Of a DNA stretch of 64,000 nt, positions 6,898 through 15,763 are shown piece by piece. Each line of letters begins with the position of its first letter. The stretch's first letter is position 1. The position numbers and the translations under genes were made by a program. The notes under the pieces were generated by a model. That model saw only the letters and a list, made by a program, of their open reading frames with translations. It did no database searches and was not told the DNA's origin. Origin of the DNA: an uncultured Candidatus Actinomarina sp. (GTDB taxonomy: Bacteria > Actinomycetota > Acidimicrobiia > Actinomarinales > Actinomarinaceae); the NCBI GenBank assembly GCA_902555985.1, contig CACDUI010000001.1, positions 227,908 to 291,907 of the forward strand. Reading direction: 5' to 3'.

Positions 6898-7691
6898 TAG
6901 TTTTTATTTCTAACTTTTTTTACAACAAAGTAAATCAACATTAGTGGTCCGATGACAAATGATAATGAAATACTGATTCCAATTATGGTTTCTATCCAGG
7001 ACAAAGCTCTTTGTACATAGTAATTCCAAGAAAATAGTGAAACTCCAGAACCTTCACGAATTTCTAAAGTTAAGGTTGAATAACTAGTAGATTTTTCATA
7101 ATACTCTTTTTGACCTTGAAGCATTTCAATATCTTGATTGATGTATCTTAATTGTGCCTGTACTTGCAATTTATCAGATGTCGAAGTAGCCTCCTTCTTT
7201 ATTTCTTCTAAGGCAATTTTTTCATTATTCAAAGCTTTTAATCTAGAGTCAATATCTAATACATACTCTGTAACATCATTTGCATTTGAACTGATATTTG
7301 AAAATTCAGATACAGTTTCTATTTGATTAAGAAAGCTTTCAAAATCTTCTGCGGGCACATTCATTGTAAGGCTATAACTTTTCAATCCTTGATAGTTGGT
7401 AGATAAGTATGTGTTAGATATGTTACCTTCGTATTCTTTTACAAGATTTTCTACTTCTGAAATAGTTGAGTTAAATTTTGAAGAACTTACATCAACGCTT
7501 GCATATGCGGTTTTGATTACATAATCACCTTGCGACACAGACTTGTTAGCAATTGACTCAGAACGGCCTATTGACATATCTTCAACAGCTGATCCAACAA
7601 AAGGCTCTGGAGTTCCAATGAATTGAGCTTCTGACACACTTGAGCAACTAATAAAAATTAAAGACAATATGAAAAGTTTTAATACGCTCAT
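6897..7691 (-). CDS. DUF4349-family membrane-anchored lipoprotein
   Basis: A 264-residue envelope protein. A short hydrophobic leader with a degenerate lipobox (FISC, Cys16) is followed by a low-complexity stretch. Then comes the DUF4349 domain (about residues 58-212: YVIKTAYASVDV, then VENLVKEYEGNISN, a central coiled coil with LDIDSRLKALNNEK, and YSTLTLEIRE). A C-terminal transmembrane helix (about 231-257) ends in KKVRNKN. The family is common in Gram-positive envelopes and has no established function. The phosphodiesterase-like gene lies 19 bp upstream on the same strand. Confidence 0.8.
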   Translation of the reverse strand: MSVLKLFILSLIFISCSSVSEAQFIGTPEPFVGSAVEDMSIGRSESIANKSVSQGDYVIKTAYASVDVSSSKFNSTISEVENLVKEYEGNISNTYLSTNYQGLKSYSLTMNVPAEDFESFLNQIETVSEFSNISSNANDVTEYVLDIDSRLKALNNEKIALEEIKKEATSTSDKLQVQAQLRYINQDIEMLQGQKEYYEKSTSYSTLTLEIREGSGVSLFSWNYYVQRALSWIETIIGISISLSFVIGPLMLIYFVVKKVRNKN

Positions 7692-7710
7692 TTTGATTAG
7701 TATATGTTAT

Positions 7711-8799
7711 CTAAAAATTTGATATTTCAATAATTGGAATTTTTATTTCTTCAGTAGATAAGCCACCATGATATCCGGCAAGCTCTGTTTTTAAATGATG
7801 TGGATATATTATATTTTTATCTTCAACTAAAAAGCAAAAATCTGGATATAAAGATTCAATAAAATCATTTTCTGGTATTGGAAGCAGGTGATTTAGTTCT
7901 GATCGATCAATTAATTGTCCAGGAACTTTTGAAAAGATTTCAATAATTTCTTTTTTGGAACCATTAATATACACAGATCTTTGGTCTCCGTAAATGTTGA
8001 CGTTTTCATTATAAGTTATGTGGAATCTGTTTTCTTTAGGTACATTTGTTAAGCCATGGTCAGCTGATATAACTGTATAAGATTTCTTATTACTAAGTTC
8101 TGTAATTTTTTTAACTAGTTCTTCAAATATCTTTATCTCCTTTATCCATTCTTCAGAATTTACTCCAAACACATGTGCAATTACATCAATATTTGGATAA
8201 TAAATGAAGTTAAACTTATTTTCCAGAAACAGTGAATCTGATAAAGCATTTATTAGGTCCTCTTGGCTTATATATGGGACCGTAGATTTTTCTTCATAAA
8301 GAAAATTTGATAAAGGGGTATTAATTAAATTTTTAGGCTGGAAATTTGATGCATATATATTATTTTCTTTAAAGACACTCCATATGGATGACTGATTATT
8401 GAAATATTCAGATAATAGTAAATTTTTGTTTTCTGAGTTCCAGTTAAGTGCATTGATTAAGCCATATTTTAATTTGTCATACATATAGTAACTAAAGACT
8501 CCATGATCGATTGGGTTTGCCTGCATTGCTATAGTGGTCAAAGCAACATTTGTTGATGATGGAAAAGTTGTATTAACAACGTTATTAATATGCTTATTTA
8601 AAAAAGAATCTGTAGATTGTAAATTTGAATATCCTAAACCGTCGGCGAGTATAAAATTTACTGTTTCTGCATCTTTAATTTTTTTCGAAATTAATTCGAA
8701 TCTAGTTTTTATTTTTAAATTCTCACCTACAACGGCATTGAAAATTTCTTTAGACAAATCTAGTATGTTCGGTTCTTCTAAAAAATATTTGTTTATCAC
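7711..8799 (-). CDS. Alkaline-phosphatase-superfamily phosphodiesterase / nucleotide pyrophosphatase
   Basis: A 362-residue metal-dependent hydrolase. The first metal aspartate is in NFILADGLGYSN and the nucleophile Ser/Thr is in TTFPSSTNVALTT. The second metal site is in YYPNIDVIAHVFG, followed by the ISADHGL motif and a late histidine in HHLKTELAGYHGGL. This layout fits type I phosphodiesterase/nucleotide pyrophosphatases. No signal peptide is visible, so it is probably cytoplasmic. It starts at GTG 8799 and is the first gene of a two- or three-gene minus-strand unit with the DUF4349 lipoprotein. The substrate cannot be told from sequence. Confidence 0.82.
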   Translation of the reverse strand: MINKYFLEEPNILDLSKEIFNAVVGENLKIKTRFELISKKIKDAETVNFILADGLGYSNLQSTDSFLNKHINNVVNTTFPSSTNVALTTIAMQANPIDHGVFSYYMYDKLKYGLINALNWNSENKNLLLSEYFNNQSSIWSVFKENNIYASNFQPKNLINTPLSNFLYEEKSTVPYISQEDLINALSDSLFLENKFNFIYYPNIDVIAHVFGVNSEEWIKEIKIFEELVKKITELSNKKSYTVISADHGLTNVPKENRFHITYNENVNIYGDQRSVYINGSKKEIIEIFSKVPGQLIDRSELNHLLPIPENDFIESLYPDFCFLVEDKNIIYPHHLKTELAGYHGGLSTEEIKIPIIEISNF

Positions 8800-8879
8800 T
8801 TATGAAAATCTTACAAAAAAATTACAATGAAGTTTGAGAAAAAAGTAAACTTTTTAGAGGCTGGACTAGAGTATAAAGT

Positions 8880-9248
8880 ATGATTTCTTATTTTCAAGAT
8901 TATGTGACCATAGGTGCCGTCCTAGGATTTGGCCTATTTCTTGTTGTCCTATTACTTGGAGTAGCGTCAGTTCTGAGGCCTAACAAGCCTTATGCAGAAA
9001 AGCTTCAAACTTACGAATGTGGTGTGGACCCGGTAGGGACGGGATGGAGTCAAACATATGTTAGGTATTACATTTTTGGTTTACTTTTTGTTATTTTTGA
9101 TGTTGAAGCAGTATTTATTTTTCCATGGGCAATTAATTTGGAGAAACTAGGTTATTTTGGATTAATCGAAATGTTTTTTTTCATATTCATTTTGCTAATT
9201 GGTCTCATATACGCAATAAGAAAGGATGTTCTGAAATGGGAGTCGTAG
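8880..9248 (+). CDS. nuoA: NADH-quinone oxidoreductase (complex I) subunit A
   Basis: A 122-residue membrane subunit at the junction of the peripheral and membrane arms. Three hydrophobic helices are visible. The conserved loop reads [13 protein letters not shown], with the family cysteine (C48) before helix 2. [12 protein letters not shown] carries the conserved acidic residues of helix 2. It is the first gene of an eleven-gene nuo operon and overlaps nuoB by 13 bp. No clear promoter was identified in the 80 bp upstream. Confidence 0.96.
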   Translation: MISYFQDYVTIGAVLGFGLFLVVLLLGVASVLRPNKPYAEKLQTYECGVDPVGTGWSQTYVRYYIFGLLFVIFDVEAVFIFPWAINLEKLGYFGLIEMFFFIFILLIGLIYAIRKDVLKWES

Positions 9249-9733
9249 ATAAATTTGGTCTTCCAAAACCAATATCATCAGTATTTAACTGGGCTAGATC
9301 ATATTCTCTGTGGTACTTTCAATTCGGATTAGCATGCTGTGCTATTGAAGTTATGGCTGTAAGTGGACCGAGGCATGATTTTATGAGACTAGGAGTAATT
9401 CCACTTCCTGCATCTCCACGACAGGCTGATTTTATGATTGTAGCTGGAACAGTAACTGACAAAATGGCTCCTTCAGTTAAAAGACTTTATGATCAAATGC
9501 CAGAACCTAAATACGTTATTTCTATGGGGTCATGCTCAAATAGTGGAGGTCCATATTGGGATTCATATTCAGTAACAAAAGGTGTAGATCAATTAATTCC
9601 TGTTGATGTCTATGTTCCTGGTTGTCCTCCAAGACCTGAAGCACTACAGGAAGGGATAATACTTCTCCAAAAGAAGATTCGTGGAGAAGACATGAAAGAA
9701 AAATGGTTAGAAGTTCAAACAGAGCCAATTTAA
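9236..9733 (+). CDS. nuoB: Complex I subunit B, carries iron-sulfur cluster N2
   Basis: A 165-residue peripheral-arm subunit. The four ligands of the terminal [4Fe-4S] cluster N2 are present: the adjacent pair C34-C35 ([11 protein letters not shown]), C100 (MGSCSNSGG) and C130 ([11 protein letters not shown]). Length and motif order are standard. It passes electrons to quinone together with NuoD, which is encoded two genes downstream. Confidence 0.97.
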   Translation: MGVVDKFGLPKPISSVFNWARSYSLWYFQFGLACCAIEVMAVSGPRHDFMRLGVIPLPASPRQADFMIVAGTVTDKMAPSVKRLYDQMPEPKYVISMGSCSNSGGPYWDSYSVTKGVDQLIPVDVYVPGCPPRPEALQEGIILLQKKIRGEDMKEKWLEVQTEPI

Positions 9734-9734
9734 T

Positions 9735-10280
9735 ATGGAAGAATTTTTTAACAAAATAAAAGAAAGTTTTACGGATGCAACATTAGAGTTTGAAACAATA
9801 ACTATTAAAGTTGACTCAACTGAGTGGATTGAGACACACCAAAATCTTAGAGATCAATTTAATTTGAAATTTTTCTCTTGGCTATCTGCAATAGATTGGG
9901 ACAATGAAGTTTCTGTTGGAGAAGCACCTAAGGAGAGCGTTTCACCTAGTTTCGAAATAATTACATGCCTCTCAGATTTAGCTAATACAAATTTAATTAT
10001 TGTATCAACAAGCATTGTTAAATCAGACCCAAAGATAAAATCTCTTGTGGAAATATACGCTGGAGCAAACTGGCATGAAAGAGAAGCCTTCGAAATGTTT
10101 GGAATAAATTTTGAAAATCATCCAAACCTTGAAAAATTATATCTTCCTGACGGATACGAAGGAAATCCTATGCTTAAATCTTTTGAATTAATTAGCAGAG
10201 AAGTCAAGCCTTGGCCTGGTGAGGTTGATGTAGAGGGAATGCCAGAAGAATCAGAAAGTGATAAATCAGAAGATGGTTAA
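9735..10280 (+). CDS. nuoC: Complex I subunit C
   Basis: A 181-residue peripheral-arm subunit (30-kDa homologue). The family motif is ANWHEREAFEMFGINFENHPNLEKLYLPDGYEGNPMLKSF, cited here by position (about residues 112-151). The last ~20 residues are acidic and low in complexity (EESESDKSEDG). It is separate from nuoD, unlike the fused nuoCD of enterobacteria. Its end overlaps the nuoD start. Confidence 0.95.
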   Translation: MEEFFNKIKESFTDATLEFETITIKVDSTEWIETHQNLRDQFNLKFFSWLSAIDWDNEVSVGEAPKESVSPSFEIITCLSDLANTNLIIVSTSIVKSDPKIKSLVEIYAGANWHEREAFEMFGINFENHPNLEKLYLPDGYEGNPMLKSFELISREVKPWPGEVDVEGMPEESESDKSEDG

Positions 10281-11469
10281 TGCATTAGATCCACAGAATA
10301 TTAATAGTTTTTCAGAGGCATCTGTATCAGTAGAAATTGAAACTGAAGATATGACACTTAATATAGGTCCTCAACATCCATCAACCCATGGTGTGCTAAG
10401 GCTTGTTGCAAAAGTAGACGGGGAAAAAGTTCATGATGTAAAACCCGTACTTGGGTACATGCATCGGGGCTATGAGAAACTGGCAGAAGTCAGGACTTAT
10501 CCTCAGATTACAACACTTGTAAACCGAATAGATTGGGTTGCGGGATTCTCTAACGAAATTCCATTTATTACTGGGGCTGAAAGATTGATGGAAATCGAAG
10601 TTCCTGAAAGAGCAAAACATATCAGACTAATTCTTACTGAGATGGCTAGAATTTCTTCACATTTTGTATTTAATGGTGCTTATGCTCTTGAAGTTGGTGC
10701 CTTAACTCCAATTTTTTATGCAATGGAAGATAGAGAAAGAGTTTTAGATTTAATTGAGTCAGTCACTGGCGGTCGCTTTCATCCAAACTTTAATCGTATC
10801 GGTGGAGTAAAACCAGCAGCTGGAGCAGGACCTACTACAAAAAAAGATATCCAAGATTTACCTGCTGGATTTTATAGAGATACAAAAGTAGCAATGCAAA
10901 AAGTTATAGAGGCGGCTGATCAGTTTCAAAATTTAATTGGTGGAAATGAAGTCTTTAAAAAAAGAACAAAAAATGTCGGTGTTTTAACTGCTGAGACCGC
11001 AGAAGCCTTTGGAGTATCCGGCCCAATACTTAGAGCTTCTGGAGTGAAGTCTGATTTAAGAACACAAACAGATTATCTGCCATATGATCAATTTGAATAT
11101 GATATTCCTGTTGGTGAGAATGGAGATTGTTATGATCGATGGGATGTCAGAGTTAAGGAAATGGTTGAATCGGCAAAAATAGTATTACAAGCAATTGATT
11201 CAATGCCTTCTGGCCCACTGCAAGCAAAGGTACCTAAAGTTATAAAAGTCCCTAAAGGACGTACATATGTGAGAGCAGAGAATCCAAAAGGAGAAATGGG
11301 ATATTACATAGTATCAGACGGTGGGCTGGGCCCATATAGGCTCAAAGTTCGAACAGCTTCATTTAGTAACATTTCTATTTTACCTAATATGCTTGAAGGA
11401 GCTTTACTGCCAGACTTAATTGCCATTATGGGTAGCTTAGATTTTGTACTAGGAGATGTAGATAGATGA
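10273..11469 (+). CDS. nuoD: Complex I subunit D (49-kDa homologue)
   Basis: A 398-residue subunit forming the quinone site with NuoB. It contains NIGPQHPSTHGVLRL with the quinone-site histidine, YMHRGYEKL, GGRFHPNFNRIGGV and a C-terminal DFVLGDVDR. ATG 10273 is chosen; a GTG five codons upstream at 10258 is possible. Arg65 in HRG corresponds to Arg85 of mature bovine NDUFS2, the residue methylated by NDUFAF7. A homologue of that enzyme is encoded at the end of this operon. The next gene is nuoH, so nuoE, nuoF and nuoG, which usually lie here, are absent. Confidence 0.96.
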   Translation: MVNALDPQNINSFSEASVSVEIETEDMTLNIGPQHPSTHGVLRLVAKVDGEKVHDVKPVLGYMHRGYEKLAEVRTYPQITTLVNRIDWVAGFSNEIPFITGAERLMEIEVPERAKHIRLILTEMARISSHFVFNGAYALEVGALTPIFYAMEDRERVLDLIESVTGGRFHPNFNRIGGVKPAAGAGPTTKKDIQDLPAGFYRDTKVAMQKVIEAADQFQNLIGGNEVFKKRTKNVGVLTAETAEAFGVSGPILRASGVKSDLRTQTDYLPYDQFEYDIPVGENGDCYDRWDVRVKEMVESAKIVLQAIDSMPSGPLQAKVPKVIKVPKGRTYVRAENPKGEMGYYIVSDGGLGPYRLKVRTASFSNISILPNMLEGALLPDLIAIMGSLDFVLGDVDR

Positions 11470-12437
11470 CAGAAGTTTTAATCAAGGTCGGATTTCTTGC
11501 TGCGGTTGCATTAAATGGTGCAATTATTTTCACAATTATGGATGTAAAAGGTGCGTCATGGATGCAGCGAAGACCGGGTCCTTTACATGTAGGACTTAGA
11601 GGTTTCATATTTCCTTTGGCTGAAATACTTAAATTTGTTCAAAAAGAAGACATAATCCCAACTGAAGTTGATAGACCAGTCTTTAAATGGGCACCTGCTT
11701 ATGTTATGGTTTCATGTGTTGCACTCTTTGCTGTAGTTCCAATGAGCCCTACATTAGTTGTTGCAGATTTAGAATTGGGCGTTTTCTTTGCTCTTGCTAT
11801 AAGTTCTTTAGGAACTATAGGTGTATTAACTGCAGGATGGTCATCGGCAAACAAATACTCCTTAATGGGAGGTTTAAGAGCTGCAGGACAGCTGATAGCG
11901 TATGAACTTCCACTTATACTTGCCGTTGTTGGAGTTGTTATTCAAGCCGAAACTATGTCATTGGTTGGAATTGTAGAAAAACAAATTGAATGGGGGGTAC
12001 CTTTTGTAGTTGGTGGTCAAATAATTGGTTTCTTAATTTTTATGGTTGCAGCAACAGCTGAAATGATGAGAGTACCGTTTGATATGCCAATTGGTGAGTC
12101 AGAATTAACAATGGGTTTTATGACAGAATACTCTGGTATCAGATTTCTTATTTTTTACATTTCTGAATATATGAATATGTTTATTTTATGTGCAATAGCT
12201 TCTACATTATTTCTTGGAGGTTACCATGTGCCACTTTTGCCAACTGAATGGGTAAATTTTTATGGACCTGTTGTTCTTTTAACAAAAACCGCTATTTTAG
12301 GTTTTATATTGGTTGCCATTAGATGGTCACAGCCAAGATTTAGAGAAGATCAATTGCAAAACCTTGCATGGAAGATACTTATACCTGCATCTTTGGTTAA
12401 TATTCTTGTAACTGCAGTTATGAAAGTTGGATTCTAA
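11466..12437 (+). CDS. nuoH: Complex I subunit H
   Basis: A 323-residue membrane subunit with about eight helices that forms most of the quinone channel. Family blocks seen are MQRRPGPLHVG, EILKFVQKEDIIP, AATAEMMRVPFDMPIGESELTMGFMTEYSG (residues about 198-227) and a C-terminal RWSQPRFREDQL. The charged loop residues that touch NuoB/D are present. It overlaps nuoD by 4 bp and nuoI by 1 bp. Confidence 0.96.
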   Translation: MTEVLIKVGFLAAVALNGAIIFTIMDVKGASWMQRRPGPLHVGLRGFIFPLAEILKFVQKEDIIPTEVDRPVFKWAPAYVMVSCVALFAVVPMSPTLVVADLELGVFFALAISSLGTIGVLTAGWSSANKYSLMGGLRAAGQLIAYELPLILAVVGVVIQAETMSLVGIVEKQIEWGVPFVVGGQIIGFLIFMVAATAEMMRVPFDMPIGESELTMGFMTEYSGIRFLIFYISEYMNMFILCAIASTLFLGGYHVPLLPTEWVNFYGPVVLLTKTAILGFILVAIRWSQPRFREDQLQNLAWKILIPASLVNILVTAVMKVGF

Positions 12438-12922
12438 TGAAAACGTTTAAACCTAAAGTGCCAGGATTTCTAATTGGAATCAAGATAGTTATTGTTAATA
12501 TGCTAAAAACTCTTTCTCCATTCCACTCAAAACCAAATGTGAATTACCCATTTGAAAAAGAAAAAGTTGCACCAAGAGCACGAGGAGTTATTGCCTTAGA
12601 TCAAGAAGCATGCACCAGTTGTATGCTTTGTGCACGTCAATGCCCCGATTGGTGTATTTACATAGAAGGTCATAAAGAATTACAACCTCCATCAAAACCT
12701 GGGGGTAGACAAAGAAGTCGAGCTGTTTTAGATAGGTTTGACATTGATTATGCCTTATGTATGTATTGTGGAATTTGCGTAGAAGTCTGTCCATTCGATG
12801 CTTTATTTTGGTCACCTGAATATGAGTACTCTGAATTTAATATGGGCGACATGTTACATGACAAAGAACGCTTAGATGGTTGGTTGAAAACTGTTCCAGA
12901 GGCTGAAGGTTTAGAAAGCTAA
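12437..12922 (+). CDS. nuoI: Complex I subunit I, two [4Fe-4S] clusters (N6a/N6b)
   Basis: A 161-residue ferredoxin-like subunit. Two complete CxxCxxCxxxCP motifs are present: C59, C62, C65, C69 and C108, C111, C114, C118. The N-terminal ~30 residues form the amphipathic helices that dock on the membrane arm. With nuoE, nuoF and nuoG missing from the operon, this is the outermost electron-entry subunit encoded here. Confidence 0.96.
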   Translation: MKTFKPKVPGFLIGIKIVIVNMLKTLSPFHSKPNVNYPFEKEKVAPRARGVIALDQEACTSCMLCARQCPDWCIYIEGHKELQPPSKPGGRQRSRAVLDRFDIDYALCMYCGICVEVCPFDALFWSPEYEYSEFNMGDMLHDKERLDGWLKTVPEAEGLES

Positions 12923-12925
12923 AAA

Positions 12926-13444
12926 ATGGAAATTTTTGAAATTGTAACCTATTTCATACTTCTTGGGTTAATTTCAACAGCAATTAGGGTTGTTACAACT
13001 TCTAATGTTATTCATGCTGCAATTTCACTTGTATTCACACTCGCATTAACTGCAATTTTGTTTTTAATATTGTCATCAGAGTTTGTAGCTCTCGTTTTGG
13101 TCTTAGTTTATATAGGGGCTGTCATAGTTCTCTTTCTATTCGGAATTATGATTACTCGTGCACCACTTGGAAAAAATGCCGAACTTGATAATGATAAGAA
13201 CAAAAAATTAGGTGCAGCTATAGCCGGATCAATTTTTCTTTTATTTTCATATATTTTAATAAATGGTTTTGATGGGGAGGTAACTATAGCTTCTGGTTCA
13301 TCGACAGAGCTTTTAGGTGAGATATTACTAACTAGATTTATTTTCCCTTTTGAACTAGTATCTTTTGTTCTGCTTGCTGCTTTGATTGGTGGCATAACAT
13401 TAGCAAGAAAAGATGAAGCATTAATCGACAAGGATCAAGTATGA
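12926..13444 (+). CDS. nuoJ: Complex I subunit J
   Basis: A 172-residue membrane subunit (ND6 homologue) with five hydrophobic helices. The third helix contains VLVLVYIGAVIVLFLFGIM, the family region that includes the pi-bulge involved in proton coupling. It overlaps nuoK by 4 bp. Confidence 0.94.
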   Translation: MEIFEIVTYFILLGLISTAIRVVTTSNVIHAAISLVFTLALTAILFLILSSEFVALVLVLVYIGAVIVLFLFGIMITRAPLGKNAELDNDKNKKLGAAIAGSIFLLFSYILINGFDGEVTIASGSSTELLGEILLTRFIFPFELVSFVLLAALIGGITLARKDEALIDKDQV

Positions 13445-13746
13445 TCGTCCAACCCGTTTTAGTTGTTGCTGCAGCCTTGTTTTCACTCGGGATTTACGGA
13501 ATTCTTGTTAGAAGAAATGCAGTTATGGTCTTACTTTCGATTGAGCTTATCTTGAATGCAGTAAATATAAATTTTATCATGTTCGATGCAATGCTCGCTG
13601 ACACAATGATGCAAGGGCAAATTTTTACTATATTTATAATCACAATTGCTGCTGCAGAAGTTGGAATTGGGTTAGCTATTGTTCTTATGCTTTTTAGAAA
13701 TAGGCAAACTGCTAATATAAATGAGTTTGATTTGATGAAATGGTAA
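13441..13746 (+). CDS. nuoK: Complex I subunit K
   Basis: A 101-residue three-helix subunit (ND4L homologue). Helix 2 contains the conserved membrane glutamate in LLSIELILNAVNINF (E36), and a second acidic residue lies in AAAEVGIGLA (E72). Both are part of the buried charged chain used in proton transfer. Confidence 0.95.
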   Translation: MIVQPVLVVAAALFSLGIYGILVRRNAVMVLLSIELILNAVNINFIMFDAMLADTMMQGQIFTIFIITIAAAEVGIGLAIVLMLFRNRQTANINEFDLMKW

Positions 13747-15755
13747 ATATTAGTTTAATTTTATTTGCTGAATCAGAAGCTGTTTATACAGATGGAGGCG
13801 TCCTCGCAGAATTTTCTTGGCTTCTTGTTGTTCTTCCTTTTTTTGCAGCACTTTTAATTACATTCTTTGGTAAATATCTTCCAATGAAAGGTGCCGAAGT
13901 AGCTTTATTGACAATTGGATCTATTTTTATTTATAGTGTTTTGCTAATGTATCTTCATATCACGCAAGGCATTGCTAACGAATTTTTTGTAAACGTAGGA
14001 AGCATTGGTCAATTTGATATTGAATTTGGCTGGGTGGTTGATGGCCTCTCTATAATGATGTATTTTGTAGTAGGAACAGTTGCTCTACTTGTATTCATAT
14101 ATGCTACAAATTATATGCAAGGCGAGATAAGGTATACATTCTTTTTTACTTCGTTGACATTGTTTGCAGGAAGTATGTTAGTTTTAGTTTCTTCCCCAAC
14201 ACTTATACAGATATTAATTGGTTGGGAACTAGTAGGAGTTTGTTCGTACCTGTTGATAGGTCACTATTGGGAAAAGAAAGATAATTCATCAGCTGCAATG
14301 AAGGCATTTATAACTAATAAAATTGCTGATGTAGGTTTAATGATCGGTATTATTATTTTGGCTTTAAATACAGGAACTCTTCGAATTTCTGAAATATTAT
14401 ATCAAGCTACCCATGATTATGACGGAATTACAAATGTAGCATTCACTGCAGGAATTTTATTGTTTATTGGAGCAATGGGCAAAAGCGCACAATTTCCTTT
14501 GCATGTCTGGTTGCCAGATGCAATGGCAGGGCCAACACCCGTGTCTGCTTTAATGCATGCTGCAACGATGGTTACAGCTGGTGTATATCTATTAGCTCGA
14601 ATGTTTCCCTTTTATCAGAGCATAGCTAGTGAAGCACTTGATATTGTTATGTTATTTGGCGTGATAACTCTTCTGACAGCTGGGCTTATAGCAGTTGTCC
14701 AGGATGATCTTAAAAAAGTTCTTGCATACTCCACAGTCAGTCAGCTCGGTTATATGGTGGCTGCAATTGGATCAGGAGCATATACTGCCGCCCTTTTTCA
14801 CCTTTGGACGCATGCCTTCTTTAAAGCTCTTTTATTTCTGGGTGCGGGTTCGGTAATCCATGCCGTTCACAGCAATAGTATGTTAGAAATGGGCGGTTTA
14901 AGAAAAGTCATGCCAAAAACTTTTTCAACATTCATAATTGGAACAGTCGCTCTCGCAGGATTACCGCCATTTGCTGGTTTCTTTTCTAAAGATGAAATTT
15001 TAGCTTCATTTAATCATGAGGGTGAAACTACATTTTTCTTCATAGCCGTACTTGGTGCTTTCATTACTGCTTTTTATATGACAAGAGCAGTATCTCTTAC
15101 ATTTCTGGGTGAATATAGAGGGCATGGACATCCTCATGAGTCAGACAGTATGATGACAACACCATTAATAGTTCTAGCAGTATTTGCAGCAGGCTCAGGA
15201 TGGGTAAATATACCAGGGGTATATACAGGATTTACTGACTGGGTAACTACACGTAAAACTCCTATCATTGAATATCATCCTGAAAGTTTTGATTTATTTG
15301 CACTAGGTTTAGGACTGACAGCAGGATTGATTGGAATAGCGCTTGGGTATTATTTGTATCAGTTGCAAGGTAGTGCAGAAACAGGTGACAGTAAGATTAA
15401 GGTCGAACCAATTTGGACTGTTTTGGAAAATAAATATTACATAGATGACTTTTACTTTAAATTTATTATTGATCCAATCAAAATTAATTTGGCGAAAGCG
15501 GTAGATATTTTCAATACAAATGTTATTGATAGGTTCATAAATGGCTTTGGTCAAATTGCTTCATTTCTGGGAGCAATAATTTATAACAACATTGATCAAA
15601 ATGGAATTGATAAATTTTTAAATATTTCTTCCTCTGGAACAGATAGTTTTGGAGGAAAAGTTAAACTATTACAGACCGGCAGGACACAGCAATATTTAAT
15701 GTTGTTTTTAGGTGGCGTTGTGACAATTAGTTTATTAATTTTATTTATTATATAG
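13740..15755 (+). CDS. nuoL: Complex I subunit L, antiporter-like proton pump
   Basis: A 671-residue subunit with the antiporter fold. Key regions are GWELVGVCSYLLIG (essential Glu), AMGKSAQFPLHVWLPDAMAGPTPVSALMHAATMV (about residues 245-278, with the buried Lys) and DLKKVLAYSTVSQLGYMV. The last third carries the long lateral helix that ties the membrane arm together, ending in a final transmembrane helix. It starts at ATG 13740, overlapping nuoK by 7 bp. Confidence 0.96.
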   Translation: MVNISLILFAESEAVYTDGGVLAEFSWLLVVLPFFAALLITFFGKYLPMKGAEVALLTIGSIFIYSVLLMYLHITQGIANEFFVNVGSIGQFDIEFGWVVDGLSIMMYFVVGTVALLVFIYATNYMQGEIRYTFFFTSLTLFAGSMLVLVSSPTLIQILIGWELVGVCSYLLIGHYWEKKDNSSAAMKAFITNKIADVGLMIGIIILALNTGTLRISEILYQATHDYDGITNVAFTAGILLFIGAMGKSAQFPLHVWLPDAMAGPTPVSALMHAATMVTAGVYLLARMFPFYQSIASEALDIVMLFGVITLLTAGLIAVVQDDLKKVLAYSTVSQLGYMVAAIGSGAYTAALFHLWTHAFFKALLFLGAGSVIHAVHSNSMLEMGGLRKVMPKTFSTFIIGTVALAGLPPFAGFFSKDEILASFNHEGETTFFFIAVLGAFITAFYMTRAVSLTFLGEYRGHGHPHESDSMMTTPLIVLAVFAAGSGWVNIPGVYTGFTDWVTTRKTPIIEYHPESFDLFALGLGLTAGLIGIALGYYLYQLQGSAETGDSKIKVEPIWTVLENKYYIDDFYFKFIIDPIKINLAKAVDIFNTNVIDRFINGFGQIASFLGAIIYNNIDQNGIDKFLNISSSGTDSFGGKVKLLQTGRTQQYLMLFLGGVVTISLLILFII

Positions 15756-15763
15756 GAGGAAAA

